Counted from the stretch's first letter, positions 28,826 to 37,719 are shown. The stretch is 64,000 nucleotides of DNA from Flammeovirgaceae bacterium UBA6059 (GCA_002435755.1 DIYH01000035.1:401118-465117), one strand, 5' to 3'. The notes: generated by a model not told the origin, from the sequence alone. Made by a program: numbers and translations.

Positions 28826-29377
28826 ATGCAAAGACGCCTCCTCTTCGATAGCCATCACCTTGATATCACTATCAAAAGGCTTTGTCAACAATTAGTAGAA
28901 AATCACGATTCATTTGAGAACACCGTACTCCTTGGTATGCAACCCAGAGGTGTTTTTTTTGCTGATCGTATTGCCAAGGAGCTCAAATCAAAAGTTTCGA
29001 ATGAGATTAAACTGGGTCGATTGGATACGACTTTCTACCGCGATGATTTTAGACGCAGAGATGCTCCTCTCAAGCCCAACGCTACAGAGGTAGATTTCAT
29101 CATCGAGGACAAAAAAGTGATCCTTATCGATGATGTCTTATTTACCGGTAGGTCGGTAAGAGCAGCGATGGACGCCATGATCGCATTTGGGCGTCCTGCT
29201 AAGGTTGAGTTATTGGTATTGATAGACAGAATGTATAGTCGTGATATACCTGTAGAGGCTACCTACACCGGCATGCAGGTCAACACTATAGAGACGCAAA
29301 AGATACTAGTAGAAATCATGGAGCAGGACCGTGCCGAGGATAAAATTTGGATTATTGATAACGAATCTGTCGCGTGA
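28826..29377 (+). CDS. pyrR: PyrR bifunctional regulator / uracil phosphoribosyltransferase
   Basis: A 183-residue type I phosphoribosyltransferase. The PRPP loop is VILIDDVLFTGRSVRAAMD, diagnostic of PyrR. In Bacillus PyrR binds pyr mRNA and attenuates transcription, and it also has uracil phosphoribosyltransferase activity. Here the space upstream (58 bases, mostly promoter) holds no PyrR-type anti-antiterminator structure. It overlaps pyrB by GTGA (29374-29377), so the two genes form an operon for pyrimidine synthesis. Confidence 0.93.
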   Translation: MQRRLLFDSHHLDITIKRLCQQLVENHDSFENTVLLGMQPRGVFFADRIAKELKSKVSNEIKLGRLDTTFYRDDFRRRDAPLKPNATEVDFIIEDKKVILIDDVLFTGRSVRAAMDAMIAFGRPAKVELLVLIDRMYSRDIPVEATYTGMQVNTIETQKILVEIMEQDRAEDKIWIIDNESVA

Positions 29378-30300
29378 GCCAACTCAGAAGCAAGCATCTA
29401 TTAGGAATCAAAGACCTCAATGCTGAGGACATAGGGCTGATATTTGAGACTGCCGACAATTTCAAAGATGTCATCAATAGGCCTATCAAGAAGGTGCCGT
29501 CACTTAGGGACATCACCATTGCTAACGTTTTTTTTGAGAACAGTACGCGTACTAGACTTTCGTTTGAGTTAGCAGAGAAAAGGCTGTCAGCCGATGTAAT
29601 CAACTTTTCATCATCCAGCAGTTCAGTAAAGAAGGGTGAAACCCTGCTGGATACGGTCAACAATATTCTGGCAATGAAGGTCGACATGATCGTCATGAGA
29701 CATGCCAGTCCGGGGGCGCCACATTTCCTATCTAAGCATATCGATGCTAACATCGTCAATGCAGGAGACGGTACTCATGAGCATCCCACTCAGGCTTTGC
29801 TTGATACCTACTCCATTAGAGAGAGTCATGGTGATGTATCAGGCAAAAAAGTGGTTATCGTTGGTGACATCCTGCACTCGAGAGTAGCTTTGAGCAATAT
29901 TTTTGCCTTACAAAAGTTAGGAGCGGAAGTAATGGTCTGTGGCCCTCCTACCTTAATCCCAAAGTTCATCTCAGGTTTGGGTATCAAAGTGAGTCACCAT
30001 GTAAAAGAAGCTCTTGCGTGGTGTGACATAGCCAATATTTTGAGGATCCAGCTCGAGCGCCAGCAAATTAAGTATTTCCCTTCCTTAAGAGAGTATTCAT
30101 TGTACTATGGTGTTGACAAGGCCTTGCTTGATTCGCTTGGAAAAGAAATCACGATCATGCACCCGGGACCAATCAACCGGGGAGTAGAGATAAGTAGTGA
30201 TGTAGCAGATAGTGAGCACTCAATTATTCTCAATCAGGTCGAAAATGGGGTTGCCATTAGAATGGCCATCCTTTATTTGCTTGCCGCTAAGAAGGCATAG
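29374..30300 (+). CDS. pyrB: Aspartate carbamoyltransferase catalytic subunit
   Basis: Catalyses carbamoyl phosphate plus aspartate to carbamoyl aspartate, the committed step of pyrimidine synthesis. The 308-residue protein shows the carbamoyl-phosphate motif STRTRLSFE, HPTQALLDTY, and the C-terminal MHPGPINRGVEI. The start is GTG at 29374, overlapping the pyrR stop. No pyrI regulatory-subunit gene follows. A hairpin terminator lies 90 bases downstream. Confidence 0.96.
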   Translation: MSQLRSKHLLGIKDLNAEDIGLIFETADNFKDVINRPIKKVPSLRDITIANVFFENSTRTRLSFELAEKRLSADVINFSSSSSSVKKGETLLDTVNNILAMKVDMIVMRHASPGAPHFLSKHIDANIVNAGDGTHEHPTQALLDTYSIRESHGDVSGKKVVIVGDILHSRVALSNIFALQKLGAEVMVCGPPTLIPKFISGLGIKVSHHVKEALAWCDIANILRIQLERQQIKYFPSLREYSLYYGVDKALLDSLGKEITIMHPGPINRGVEISSDVADSEHSIILNQVENGVAIRMAILYLLAAKKA

Positions 30301-30388
30301 AGTATTCATCTCAATACTAATTGAACTCCCCACAATTTGCCCAAGCATGAGCATACGGCTTGTTCCAATTCGTTTAGCCCAAATAAAA

Positions 30389-30408
30389 AAACCACCCGAA
30401 GGTGGTTT
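30389..30408. terminator. Bidirectional intrinsic terminator between pyrB and the FecR-like gene
   Basis: AAACCACC-CGAA-GGTGGTTT is a perfect 8-bp stem with a stable tetraloop. T-rich tracts follow on both strands (CTATTTTCTTT on plus, TTTTTTATTT on minus), suiting the two convergent genes. Confidence 0.85.
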
Positions 30409-30433
30409 CTATTTTCTTTAATGTACGGTTCAC

Positions 30434-31366
30434 TTAGTTACCAAGATTGTTTTTGATGATAAATCCCTCATAGAGGTCCTGGAAATCCTGTACATCCGGA
30501 GCGAGTGTGATAGCCTCTTCATATTTGGTCAAAGCATCCAACAAAAGATTATTGTCTTCGTAATAAGACGCTTCTATCAACTTACTCAACGGAGAATCTT
30601 CTTCTACCTCAGCCCGGAGCGCCTCAATATCACCACTCACCGTCTCAGCATCAGAGCCAGCCATTCTCTTGATTCCATAGTCACCAGATACGATATCATC
30701 ATTGCCAGTCACCTTGACATTCAGTATAACTAAACGCTCCTTCGCAAGTGCATCACTGTTAAAGTCTAGCTTCAGCATGGATTTGTCCGTCTCCTCACGC
30801 ATCACGACTTCATCGAAGATATTCTTCAAGGTCACGGTATATCCTTCAGCTCCTTCGATCTCTTTCCACCTTATGATAGCATCAGGATTATATATATCAA
30901 TAGAATTAGGTAACAGAACTTGAATGGCTGAACTACTTGTAGCACGCTCAACAGCTCCTGTTACTGCCATATTCTGCTTGTAATTACTACTGCCATCTGT
31001 CTCATTCATTTTGGCCATAATGTAATTAGCATACCTTCCAGCAGCAGTGGAAGTCCCTGTATTCATTCTGTTTTCCAGATCAGTTACGGCATAGGTACCT
31101 GCTTGCTTTACTTCGTAAGTCTTGCCTGTTTTGTGCATTAAGCCGATGTAAGAACCTTCAGCTGCTACGACCTCATCGCCCGAAAAGAGTGAAGAGCCCG
31201 TTCTCAACGCTTCTGTTTGTCCATTTCTTTTGACCTGATTGTCTCCTTTGTTAGCCAGTACCCTAAATGAGAATGATTGACCATAAGAAACCGTAGCTGC
31301 GAGCATCAAAGCTGATACTAATAGTGATGAAAAAAGAGGTCTCATAGTTTTGTGATTAAATTTCAT
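30434..31366 (-). CDS. FecR-domain secreted protein with TPR-like tail
   Basis: 310 residues with a signal peptide (MKFN... to about TVSYGQ). A FecR domain (about 32-110) reads GDNQVKRNGQTEALRTGSSLFSGDEV. The middle part (about 145-230) looks like a beta-sandwich, and a C-terminal helical pair LLDALTKYEEAITLAPDV resembles a TPR. No transmembrane helix or sigma-factor-binding region is seen, so it is not a classical FecR anti-sigma factor. The upstream partner on the same strand is a CHASE2 protein 99 bases away. FecR and CHASE2 proteins recur together in bacteria, suggesting a shared envelope-sensing role. Confidence 0.7.
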   Translation of the reverse strand: MKFNHKTMRPLFSSLLVSALMLAATVSYGQSFSFRVLANKGDNQVKRNGQTEALRTGSSLFSGDEVVAAEGSYIGLMHKTGKTYEVKQAGTYAVTDLENRMNTGTSTAAGRYANYIMAKMNETDGSSNYKQNMAVTGAVERATSSSAIQVLLPNSIDIYNPDAIIRWKEIEGAEGYTVTLKNIFDEVVMREETDKSMLKLDFNSDALAKERLVILNVKVTGNDDIVSGDYGIKRMAGSDAETVSGDIEALRAEVEEDSPLSKLIEASYYEDNNLLLDALTKYEEAITLAPDVQDFQDLYEGFIIKNNLGN

Positions 31367-31465
31367 ATTACTGTTTCGTGGAGTTCATAGCACATTTGGT
31401 GCCGGAAACTCACACCGTTATAAGGAATTGAATATCAAATTGTTATATTCCAATAATTTACAAAT

Positions 31466-32710
31466 TTACAACTTCTTTATTTTAGATAGTTCTTTTCTTC
31501 CCTGTTTAGACAATAAGTTCTTAATTACTCCATAGTAAACCTCCAGAGCATCGCCTGAGAGCGCTACCGCAATAAACGCGATGGTTAAGTCAAGTTCATA
31601 GTTGAATGAGTCAAAGACCTGTATAGTCAGGTACATCAGAAAAAGGATCAGGATGATCTGTATTAACTTAGTCGTACCGTCATACCATGTGGGTATAGTC
31701 TTATAAATAAGGGAGAACAATGTCACCGTCAAATAGAGCAAAACCACACTGATAATCAATCCCTTGGTTTCTGACATCCGGTTGATATAGTCCTCATTTA
31801 GAATCATTGCGACAATGTTTGCATGGATCACTCCTCCGAACATGTCGGCATCTGACTTACCAGCGTATTTTGCGTTAATAGGAGTATAGTATTTATCGTC
31901 AGTAGACAATCGATCTCCCAGCTGACTGCCCATAAAGCACATGATCACAATTTTGTCCTCAATTACGCTAGGATCAAAATTCTCCATAAACACATCCGTG
32001 AAATCAAGTGCAAAAAAAGTGGTGCCATACCTAGTTGCTCCAAAGTCCATCACATTACCACGATAGTTGATCACTTCTACGTCATTACCTCTGTTGACGA
32101 ACTTCTCCGCCTTTTCCGGAGCATAGGTATCCACCAACTTCACACCAAAAGCCAGATAATCCTGATCTCCAGACCTTTCTTTCACTGCAAACTCCCGAGT
32201 ATTTTTTAAATCATCCTGCTGTGTGGCTCCCGGTGCTATGAGGTTGGCAAAGCCAATTTCAGCATGTTGAGTAAATCTAGGCAAGGTGACATCCAATGAG
32301 TCAAATGCATCCGTAGCTGGATTGTAGAGAAGTTTGTTGACGAGTACTAGGTTTTCCACTTTGGAAAAAGATTCTTCTAGCATCGCATCGCCAATAGAAT
32401 CCTTAGGCACTCTAAAAAAAGTATCAACGCCTATTACTTTAGGGTTGTGATCATTTATGATGTTGATCAATTCTGCGATACCAGCTCTCGGGAGCAAACC
32501 AATGTTGACCAATACTACATCTTCTTGAACAGGAAGTGGCTCTCTTAATTGGGAGTAGACCACATCAGTCAATTTCACATCACTCAATGCCTCACCGATG
32601 GGGTCAAACATATCGAAAATCTTCATTTGGGTCATGTTTTGAAAGAGCCACATGAGACCCAATATGAAAAGCGTACCAAAAATGGTGTCAAGCCAGAATT
32701 TTCGAAACAT
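31466..32710 (-). CDS. CHASE2-domain membrane protein without an output domain
   Basis: 414 residues: one N-terminal membrane segment (about 8-26), an extracytoplasmic CHASE2 sensory domain (about 40-310; VVLVNIGLLPRAG, VIGVDTFF, DKIVIMCFMG) and three C-terminal membrane segments (about 320-340, 350-368, 375-395), then a short basic tail. In most CHASE2 proteins an adenylate cyclase or kinase follows, but here there is none. The ATG is in good context. A perfect 16-bp palindrome lies upstream (32774). The downstream FecR-like gene is probably co-transcribed. Ligand unknown. Confidence 0.82.
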   Translation of the reverse strand: MFRKFWLDTIFGTLFILGLMWLFQNMTQMKIFDMFDPIGEALSDVKLTDVVYSQLREPLPVQEDVVLVNIGLLPRAGIAELINIINDHNPKVIGVDTFFRVPKDSIGDAMLEESFSKVENLVLVNKLLYNPATDAFDSLDVTLPRFTQHAEIGFANLIAPGATQQDDLKNTREFAVKERSGDQDYLAFGVKLVDTYAPEKAEKFVNRGNDVEVINYRGNVMDFGATRYGTTFFALDFTDVFMENFDPSVIEDKIVIMCFMGSQLGDRLSTDDKYYTPINAKYAGKSDADMFGGVIHANIVAMILNEDYINRMSETKGLIISVVLLYLTVTLFSLIYKTIPTWYDGTTKLIQIILILFLMYLTIQVFDSFNYELDLTIAFIAVALSGDALEVYYGVIKNLLSKQGRKELSKIKKL

Positions 32711-32773
32711 ACTATGGCGGAGTTAAGGATTTTGGAAAACCAGATTTAATAGTCTTGAAATAAACAAAATCCC

Positions 32774-32789
32774 TAATCTTTAAAGATTA
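32774..32789. repeat. 16-bp palindrome in the CHASE2/meaB divergent spacer
   Basis: TAATCTTTAAAGATTA is a perfect palindrome, 64 bases upstream of the CHASE2 start and 62 bases before meaB. It could be an operator for either gene. Its AT richness makes chance possible. Confidence 0.35.
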
Positions 32790-32803
32790 AAAGTAGCAAT
32801 TTT

Positions 32804-32854
32804 ATGGGCAATGTAAAATTAAATCAATTTAATATTATAAAAATACAATTTTGA
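32804..32854 (+). other. Possible 16-codon upstream ORF coupled to meaB
   Basis: ATG at 32804 opens a frame of 16 codons (MGNVKLNQFNIIKIQF) that stops at TGA 32852-32854. The meaB TTG start (32851-32853) overlaps this stop as TTGA. Translational coupling would explain the weak TTG start. No known family. Confidence 0.25.
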
Positions 32855-33855
32855 GTGCCGCTATCAGAAAGAGTCGCTTGTCCAAATCCGAATTTGTGGA
32901 TGGCATCTCATCAGGCAATAGAATAATACTCAGTAAGGCTATCACCCTGATAGAAAGCAAGTTGCCTGAGGATAATGCCTTAGCCGATGAGATCATCCAA
33001 GAGCTGATCATACCTACTCAGAGTACCTATCGCATAGGCATCACAGGGGTGCCTGGTGCTGGAAAAAGTACATTTATAGAAGCCATAGGCAATCATATAA
33101 TTAACCAAGGGCACAAGGTAGCCATCCTCGCCATTGACCCCAGCAGCCAAAAGACCAAAGGCAGTATCCTGGGTGATAAGACAAGAATGGAGTCCTTGTC
33201 TAACCATCCTTCAGCATTTATTAGGCCATCACCTACCGGAAATGCGCTAGGTGGAGTAGCCAATAAAACCAGAGAAACCATGTTACTCTGTGAAGCTGCC
33301 GGGTTTGATATAGTACTAATTGAAACCGTAGGTGTCGGACAATCTGAAATAGCTGTGCATGGTATGGTCGACTTTTTTCTACTATTAGCACTAGCAGGTG
33401 CTGGAGACGAACTGCAGGGTATCAAAAAAGGCATTGTAGAAATGGCCGATAGCATAGTCGTCAACAAAGCCGATGGTGAAAATCTCAATGCCGCTAACAA
33501 AGCAAAGGCCGAGCTCAAGGGAGCCCTGCATTTGTTTGCTCCTCAAGAGCGAGGGTGGTATCCCAAGGTTATGACTTGCTCATCTACAGAATTAACCGGC
33601 ATAAAGGATACCTGGGAAACTCTCATTGAGTATCAACAACAAATGTCCCGGTCAGGTTACTTATCCGAGCGGCGCAATAACCAAAATCTCGATTGGTTCA
33701 GTAGTCAAATCAACTATGGGCTTGAACAAAGGCTATTGACTCACCCAACTGTGAAAGACCTACTGTCTTCTCTTAAAAAACAAATTTTGGCGGGCCAACT
33801 CCACCCAAAAAAAGCGGCCCACCAGATCACAGACCTACTTTATTTTAAGGAGTAA
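32851..33855 (+). CDS. meaB: MeaB, GTPase chaperone of methylmalonyl-CoA mutase
   Basis: A 334-residue G3E-family GTPase with Walker A GITGVPGAGKSTF, the switch II region TVGVGQSE, and NKADG for base recognition. MeaB gates adenosylcobalamin loading of, and protects, methylmalonyl-CoA mutase, whose genes are at 5.4-9.3 kb. The start is TTG, since no in-frame ATG exists before the conserved SGNRIILSKAITLIES. An upstream short ORF overlaps it. The end overlaps the convergent YncE-like gene by 11 bases. Confidence 0.93.
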   Translation: MSAAIRKSRLSKSEFVDGISSGNRIILSKAITLIESKLPEDNALADEIIQELIIPTQSTYRIGITGVPGAGKSTFIEAIGNHIINQGHKVAILAIDPSSQKTKGSILGDKTRMESLSNHPSAFIRPSPTGNALGGVANKTRETMLLCEAAGFDIVLIETVGVGQSEIAVHGMVDFFLLLALAGAGDELQGIKKGIVEMADSIVVNKADGENLNAANKAKAELKGALHLFAPQERGWYPKVMTCSSTELTGIKDTWETLIEYQQQMSRSGYLSERRNNQNLDWFSSQINYGLEQRLLTHPTVKDLLSSLKKQILAGQLHPKKAAHQITDLLYFKE

Positions 33856-34894
33856 AGACAAAACTGTTTGGGCCTACACCCACAGGAAATTCATCAACAA
33901 CGCTACCATCGGTATTTAGCCTTGCAACTTTTCCTTCACCGGCAAAGCCAACCGCATCCCCTACATAGATAAGGTCTTCACTGTCACTATAGCCTATTCC
34001 GTATATCCCCACAAAACCTGACATTTCTGTTAAGAGTGCTGGCTCAGCGTCACGGGTAAAGAACTGATAAATACTATTTCCGCTGTAGAAGTAAAGTGTA
34101 TTATCACCCTCATTCACAACTAACCTGCTAGCAGGATTGAAGCCAAGCCTTACCTCCCGCTCTACACCATAATTACTTGTGTTAATGCATGTCAATGCAC
34201 CATCATTACCGCCAAAACTACCAGCACTGACTACCCAAAGATTGTTATCACCATCAATAACAATTTGCCCTGGTCCCTGAGTCAGCTCAGTCGTTCCAAG
34301 CAGATTGTAGTTCTCTACATCAAAGGCCTGCACATTATTGGTAAAGCTATTGGAGACAAATAGCTTGCCTTCAAACACAAAAATATGCTCAGGACCTGAG
34401 CCAGCATTTACCTTAGTCGTAAGGCTATTGTCACTGAGATCCACTACCGCAATGAACGGGGGCTCGACCTGCTGGAATTTATCGTCAAAACTCCCCCAGT
34501 TACTAATGAAGCCCGTTGTACCATTGACGGCCATATACCGGGGGTTAGCAAGTCCTTCGGAAATCGTCCCAGTAGATGTAAAAGTGCCATAGTTCACAAT
34601 TTCAACCTTTGTGCTATTGTTGACAACAATGTAGGCCTGATCACCCGATAGGGTCATGGACTGAGCCACATCACCAAGTGCTACACCATTCACGCTTGTA
34701 AAAATACCATTATCCACTTCAGAGTTTACAGGATCAAAATGGCTAATGGAGGCGTTACCCCCTCCGAAGTTCCCTTCGTTAATTACAAATACACCGGACG
34801 CGTATTCTCCGGCAGGACCACTTGGTTCATCGTCATCACCACATGACCACAATAGAACAGGTGTTAACAGAAGTACAGCTAATAATTTTTTCAT
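33845..34894 (-). CDS. YncE-like beta-propeller lipoprotein of the B12 locus
   Basis: 349 residues with a lipoprotein signal peptide (LLLTPVLLWSC, Cys at about 18), then a beta-propeller of the YncE/DUF5074 type (GVFVINEGNFGGGNASISHFDP, repeated strands to the end). Such proteins commonly accompany Bacteroidota TonB-dependent B12 receptor genes and probably sit on the outer membrane. Here the gene starts within four bases of the btuB stop, so it shares the riboswitch-controlled transcript. A direct role in B12 capture is inference. Confidence 0.78.
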   Translation of the reverse strand: MKKLLAVLLLTPVLLWSCGDDDEPSGPAGEYASGVFVINEGNFGGGNASISHFDPVNSEVDNGIFTSVNGVALGDVAQSMTLSGDQAYIVVNNSTKVEIVNYGTFTSTGTISEGLANPRYMAVNGTTGFISNWGSFDDKFQQVEPPFIAVVDLSDNSLTTKVNAGSGPEHIFVFEGKLFVSNSFTNNVQAFDVENYNLLGTTELTQGPGQIVIDGDNNLWVVSAGSFGGNDGALTCINTSNYGVEREVRLGFNPASRLVVNEGDNTLYFYSGNSIYQFFTRDAEPALLTEMSGFVGIYGIGYSDSEDLIYVGDAVGFAGEGKVARLNTDGSVVDEFPVGVGPNSFVFTP

Positions 34895-36723
34895 GGTTTT
34901 GAGTTCAAATCGAAAGTATGTTGAATTGTAAATTGATAATTGAATCCAGGCATAGCCCGGTTTTGCATTAGTTGATATTGCGTGCCTGTAATGTTTTCAG
35001 TGCTTATGGCAAACTGCCATTTATCTCCAGTCTTCACCGTGGCGTTAACACCAATGAGTAAAAAAGGATCAAGCTCCTGGCTATTATCCGCATTCGTAAA
35101 GCGCCGACTGACCCACTGGGTGTTTAGACCAATGGATAGCCATTGGAAATCGTAACTCAGCTGAGACTTGATTTGATGCTTCGGCACATATGGCAACTGG
35201 CGACCAACAAAACTGTCAGAGACGCCAGAGAGTCTAATCGAATGGTTGAGCGCATAGGACAAGTCAAGGATAAGGTTTGAATTGATTGCCCACTGACCTT
35301 CGTACTCCAGCCCATAGATCTCTACCTCATCGATATTCTCTGGTGCCCAAAATCCTTCCTGAGGCAACCAGATTATCCATTGCTCAACCTGACCATAGTA
35401 CGTTGAAACCTGATGCATCAAGGAGTTGTGCTTAATCTCAAAACCAGTTTCTGCATGATGGCCAGATTCAGGTCTTAAGTTAATATTACCACCAGGTCGC
35501 CAATAGCGGTCGTTGAGTGTAGGCACACGATAAGATCTGGAGAGATTACCATTCCACTTGAGCCAATCTGCAACAAGATAGCTCCATCCAAGTGATGGCG
35601 TCAACGGTGGGTCAAAGCCCGGTACGAATGACTGCCGCAAATTGCCGGTGACTTCCCATCTATTCGAAGGATGCCAGTTTAGTGATATGAAGATATCGTT
35701 CCTGTTCTCTGATATATCTTCCTGGTAAGCATCTATCTCTGCCGATAGGATTTGCCAGTTGGCCCCACCTCTCACGCTCCAGTTACGGCTCCCAAAGTAT
35801 TCATGCTCATACGACACATAAGTTCGAGGCATTACAGATGCATCACTATTGAAGTCAATACGATCCTGAAGCCTCGCCACTTTCAAAGTTCCTTTGTGTT
35901 GATTGTAGTCAGCTGACCACTGCAGTAAGGCCCTCGTGGTGATATCCTCCTGATTGTCTTTTTGAGTTACTCCTATCCCCGGCTGTATTTCACGGTTCAT
36001 GCGCTGGTACCAGAGATGTCCACTGATTTGGTGCCTTTTATTGATCTGATACCAAAAATCCTGAGCAGCTCCCCACTGCTTAAAGGCCGCATGTTCCATT
36101 TCGATTTCAGGTGTTCCAACTACAGAGGTGTTCTTGTAAGTGAAATTGTTGGTTGCCCGTTGGTCGAAAATCCTTGTAGCACCTGACCATCTTCCGCTAT
36201 GAAATCTGCCTTTGACATTACCACCCAATAAGCCAAAACTACCTTGGGACAATCCAACAACAAGTTGGTTGTCCTCACGTCGCTCACTCGATATATGTAC
36301 GCTACCACCAATCACATCACTGCCCAAGAGCGAACTTCCGGCACCATATTGAAGGTTGACGTTATCAACCAGTGCTATCGGTGTTAGAGAAAAATCCGAT
36401 TGGCCCAGGCTAGTGACATTAGCATTAATGCCATGCCAGAAGATCGCATTTTGGCTAGCACCGGTCCCCCTGATATTCAATGTAGCCAACTGTCCATTGC
36501 CATAAACCTTGAGATAAGCCAGTGCATTTGACTGAAGTAGATCAGCCATACTTTGATTGGCCGATAGGCTATCCGGAGTTAGTGAACGCAATTTTACACC
36601 TGTCGCATAGCCTCTCCACTCCTGACCGACGATAGTGACATCATCCAGCAGAACACTGTCCATTTGGGCTGTACCCAAATGGGCCAAGAAGGTCATTAAT
36701 GCGATAAGTACAAGTCTGCTCAT
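34891..36723 (-). CDS. btuB: TonB-dependent vitamin B12 receptor (BtuB-like)
   Basis: A 610-residue outer-membrane receptor with a signal peptide (to about LGTAQ), a TonB-box-like stretch (DSVLLDDVTIVG), a plug domain (about 45-150; LLQSNALAYLKVYGNGQLATLN, RGTGASQNAIFWHG) and a beta-barrel ending in an aromatic residue region. The length is short, like BtuB (about 600). The substrate assignment rests on the cobalamin riboswitch directly upstream (36850-37030) and on the YncE-like partner downstream. A hairpin lies three bases before the ATG. Confidence 0.85.
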   Translation of the reverse strand: MSRLVLIALMTFLAHLGTAQMDSVLLDDVTIVGQEWRGYATGVKLRSLTPDSLSANQSMADLLQSNALAYLKVYGNGQLATLNIRGTGASQNAIFWHGINANVTSLGQSDFSLTPIALVDNVNLQYGAGSSLLGSDVIGGSVHISSERREDNQLVVGLSQGSFGLLGGNVKGRFHSGRWSGATRIFDQRATNNFTYKNTSVVGTPEIEMEHAAFKQWGAAQDFWYQINKRHQISGHLWYQRMNREIQPGIGVTQKDNQEDITTRALLQWSADYNQHKGTLKVARLQDRIDFNSDASVMPRTYVSYEHEYFGSRNWSVRGGANWQILSAEIDAYQEDISENRNDIFISLNWHPSNRWEVTGNLRQSFVPGFDPPLTPSLGWSYLVADWLKWNGNLSRSYRVPTLNDRYWRPGGNINLRPESGHHAETGFEIKHNSLMHQVSTYYGQVEQWIIWLPQEGFWAPENIDEVEIYGLEYEGQWAINSNLILDLSYALNHSIRLSGVSDSFVGRQLPYVPKHQIKSQLSYDFQWLSIGLNTQWVSRRFTNADNSQELDPFLLIGVNATVKTGDKWQFAISTENITGTQYQLMQNRAMPGFNYQFTIQHTFDLNSKP

Positions 36724-36726
36724 GAA

Positions 36727-36750
36727 TTAAACTAAGTCCACTTAATTTAA
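36727..36750 (-). promoter_or_regulatory. Hairpin just upstream of the btuB start (candidate expression platform)
   Basis: On the minus strand TTAAATTAAGT and ACTTAGTTTAA pair over 11 positions (one G-U) with a minimal loop, ending three bases before the ATG. Its place between the riboswitch and the start codon suggests it could expose or hide the ribosome-binding region. Which state the riboswitch favours is not visible. Confidence 0.45.
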
Positions 36751-36849
36751 TCCAAAGACTGACTGTGAATAATCAGGAAAAATCTAGATCGACAACTTTG
36801 CCGCTAAACCTTCTCTGCCTTTCACCCGAAAGCTTTGAATTCTACTAGT

Positions 36850-37030
36850 CAAAAGGCAGGTCTCCTGGCTTACCCGTAAGTTGATGACCTTCCCATTCCG
36901 GTAGGCCGGAACAGTGGCATGAGTGAGATCAACTTACATGAACCGATATATCGGAACAGGTTTACAGTTGCGGGGACAGCTCTGGAATTGTATTGCTACG
37001 CACCAGATTCCCTTTTAATCCTTTCTGCCT
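36850..37030 (-). ncRNA. Cobalamin riboswitch (minus strand)
   Basis: Reading the minus strand: GGGAATCTGGTGCG, then GAGCTGTCCCCGCAACTGT, a long arm GTAAGTTGAT/ATCAACTTAC (36928-36937 with 36876-36885), and the B12 box AGCCAGGAGACCTGCC (complement of 36855-36869). These are the conserved blocks of the cobalamin riboswitch in the expected order. It lies in the leader of btuB-yncE and should repress them when B12 is plentiful. The remaining 125 bases to btuB form the downstream leader. Confidence 0.93.
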
Positions 37031-37060
37031 CAGCTCGACAGAAAAGAACCAATTGCGCAA

Positions 37061-37095
37061 CAAAGGTAGAAAAAGAAACCAATATTGTAACCAAA
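37061..37095 (-). promoter_or_regulatory. Promoter of the btuB riboswitch leader
   Basis: Minus-strand -7 element TACCTTTG (37068-37061) matches TAnnTTTG exactly. A TTTG (37095-37092) lies 23 bases upstream, a little farther than usual. The start would fall near 37055, about 25 bases before the riboswitch core. Confidence 0.55.
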
Positions 37096-37184
37096 TGCTG
37101 TTTTCTGAGTAACATAGGCTGTAAAATTGCAACTAAACCATACAATCTGCGTGAGATTCTCTAGTCAAACTCAAATCATCAACA

Positions 37185-37652
37185 ATGGGATTATTCGATA
37201 AGGTATTTAAAAAGAAAGCTAAGAAAGCCACAGCCTCTTGCTCAATTTGTAAAGCACACATGGAAGAAGGAGAAGGATTTTTACTCTCTACAGCACAAGT
37301 GGTTTCTTCCAAGGCCTACTGGGATCATAAAATGGTAGAGCCTGAAACTATGGCCTACACGCATGCCCACTTCAAGTCTAAAGATGAGCATGCAACTAAA
37401 ATGAGAGGAATTATCTTCCAGAAGACAGCAGAGAAAGACCAATCGTGGTTGACATGCGAAAGCTGTATCAGACACTTCGATGTGGATGAAGCTGAAGCTA
37501 AGGAATTCGCGAAAGAATGGTGGATCAAGAGAGACAGCTTCGCACTACCAAACGGTGGAGCAGCGGAAAGCACTCTTGAGTCAGAGACGTTCGAAGATGT
37601 GAAGAATTATGCGACCATGGAAGCCGGTGCACAAAGCATGAAGTACGCTTAA
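37185..37652 (+). CDS. Small putative zinc-binding protein of unknown function
   Basis: 155 residues, no signal peptide, basic N-terminus (FKKKAKKA). Two CxxC pairs (Cys19/Cys22 in CSIC and Cys91/Cys94 in CESC) could make a zinc ribbon. The rest is mixed helical and acidic. I do not recognise the family. It is flanked by the btuB riboswitch leader on one side and, after its own terminator, btuF on the other. Confidence 0.7.
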   Translation: MGLFDKVFKKKAKKATASCSICKAHMEEGEGFLLSTAQVVSSKAYWDHKMVEPETMAYTHAHFKSKDEHATKMRGIIFQKTAEKDQSWLTCESCIRHFDVDEAEAKEFAKEWWIKRDSFALPNGGAAESTLESETFEDVKNYATMEAGAQSMKYA

Positions 37653-37676
37653 CAACTTACATCTGATGAGACCGAA

Positions 37677-37705
37677 GGCCTTCCCTAGTGGAAGGTCTTT
37701 TTTTT
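37677..37705 (+). terminator. Intrinsic terminator after the zinc-ribbon gene
   Basis: GGCCTTCC-CTAGT-GGAAGGTC forms an 8-bp stem (one G-U) at 37677-37697, followed by eight T. It ends only 15 bases before the btuF ATG, so btuFCD must rely on read-through or a promoter overlapping this site. Confidence 0.85.
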
Positions 37706-37719
37706 GCTAGACTTGCAAG

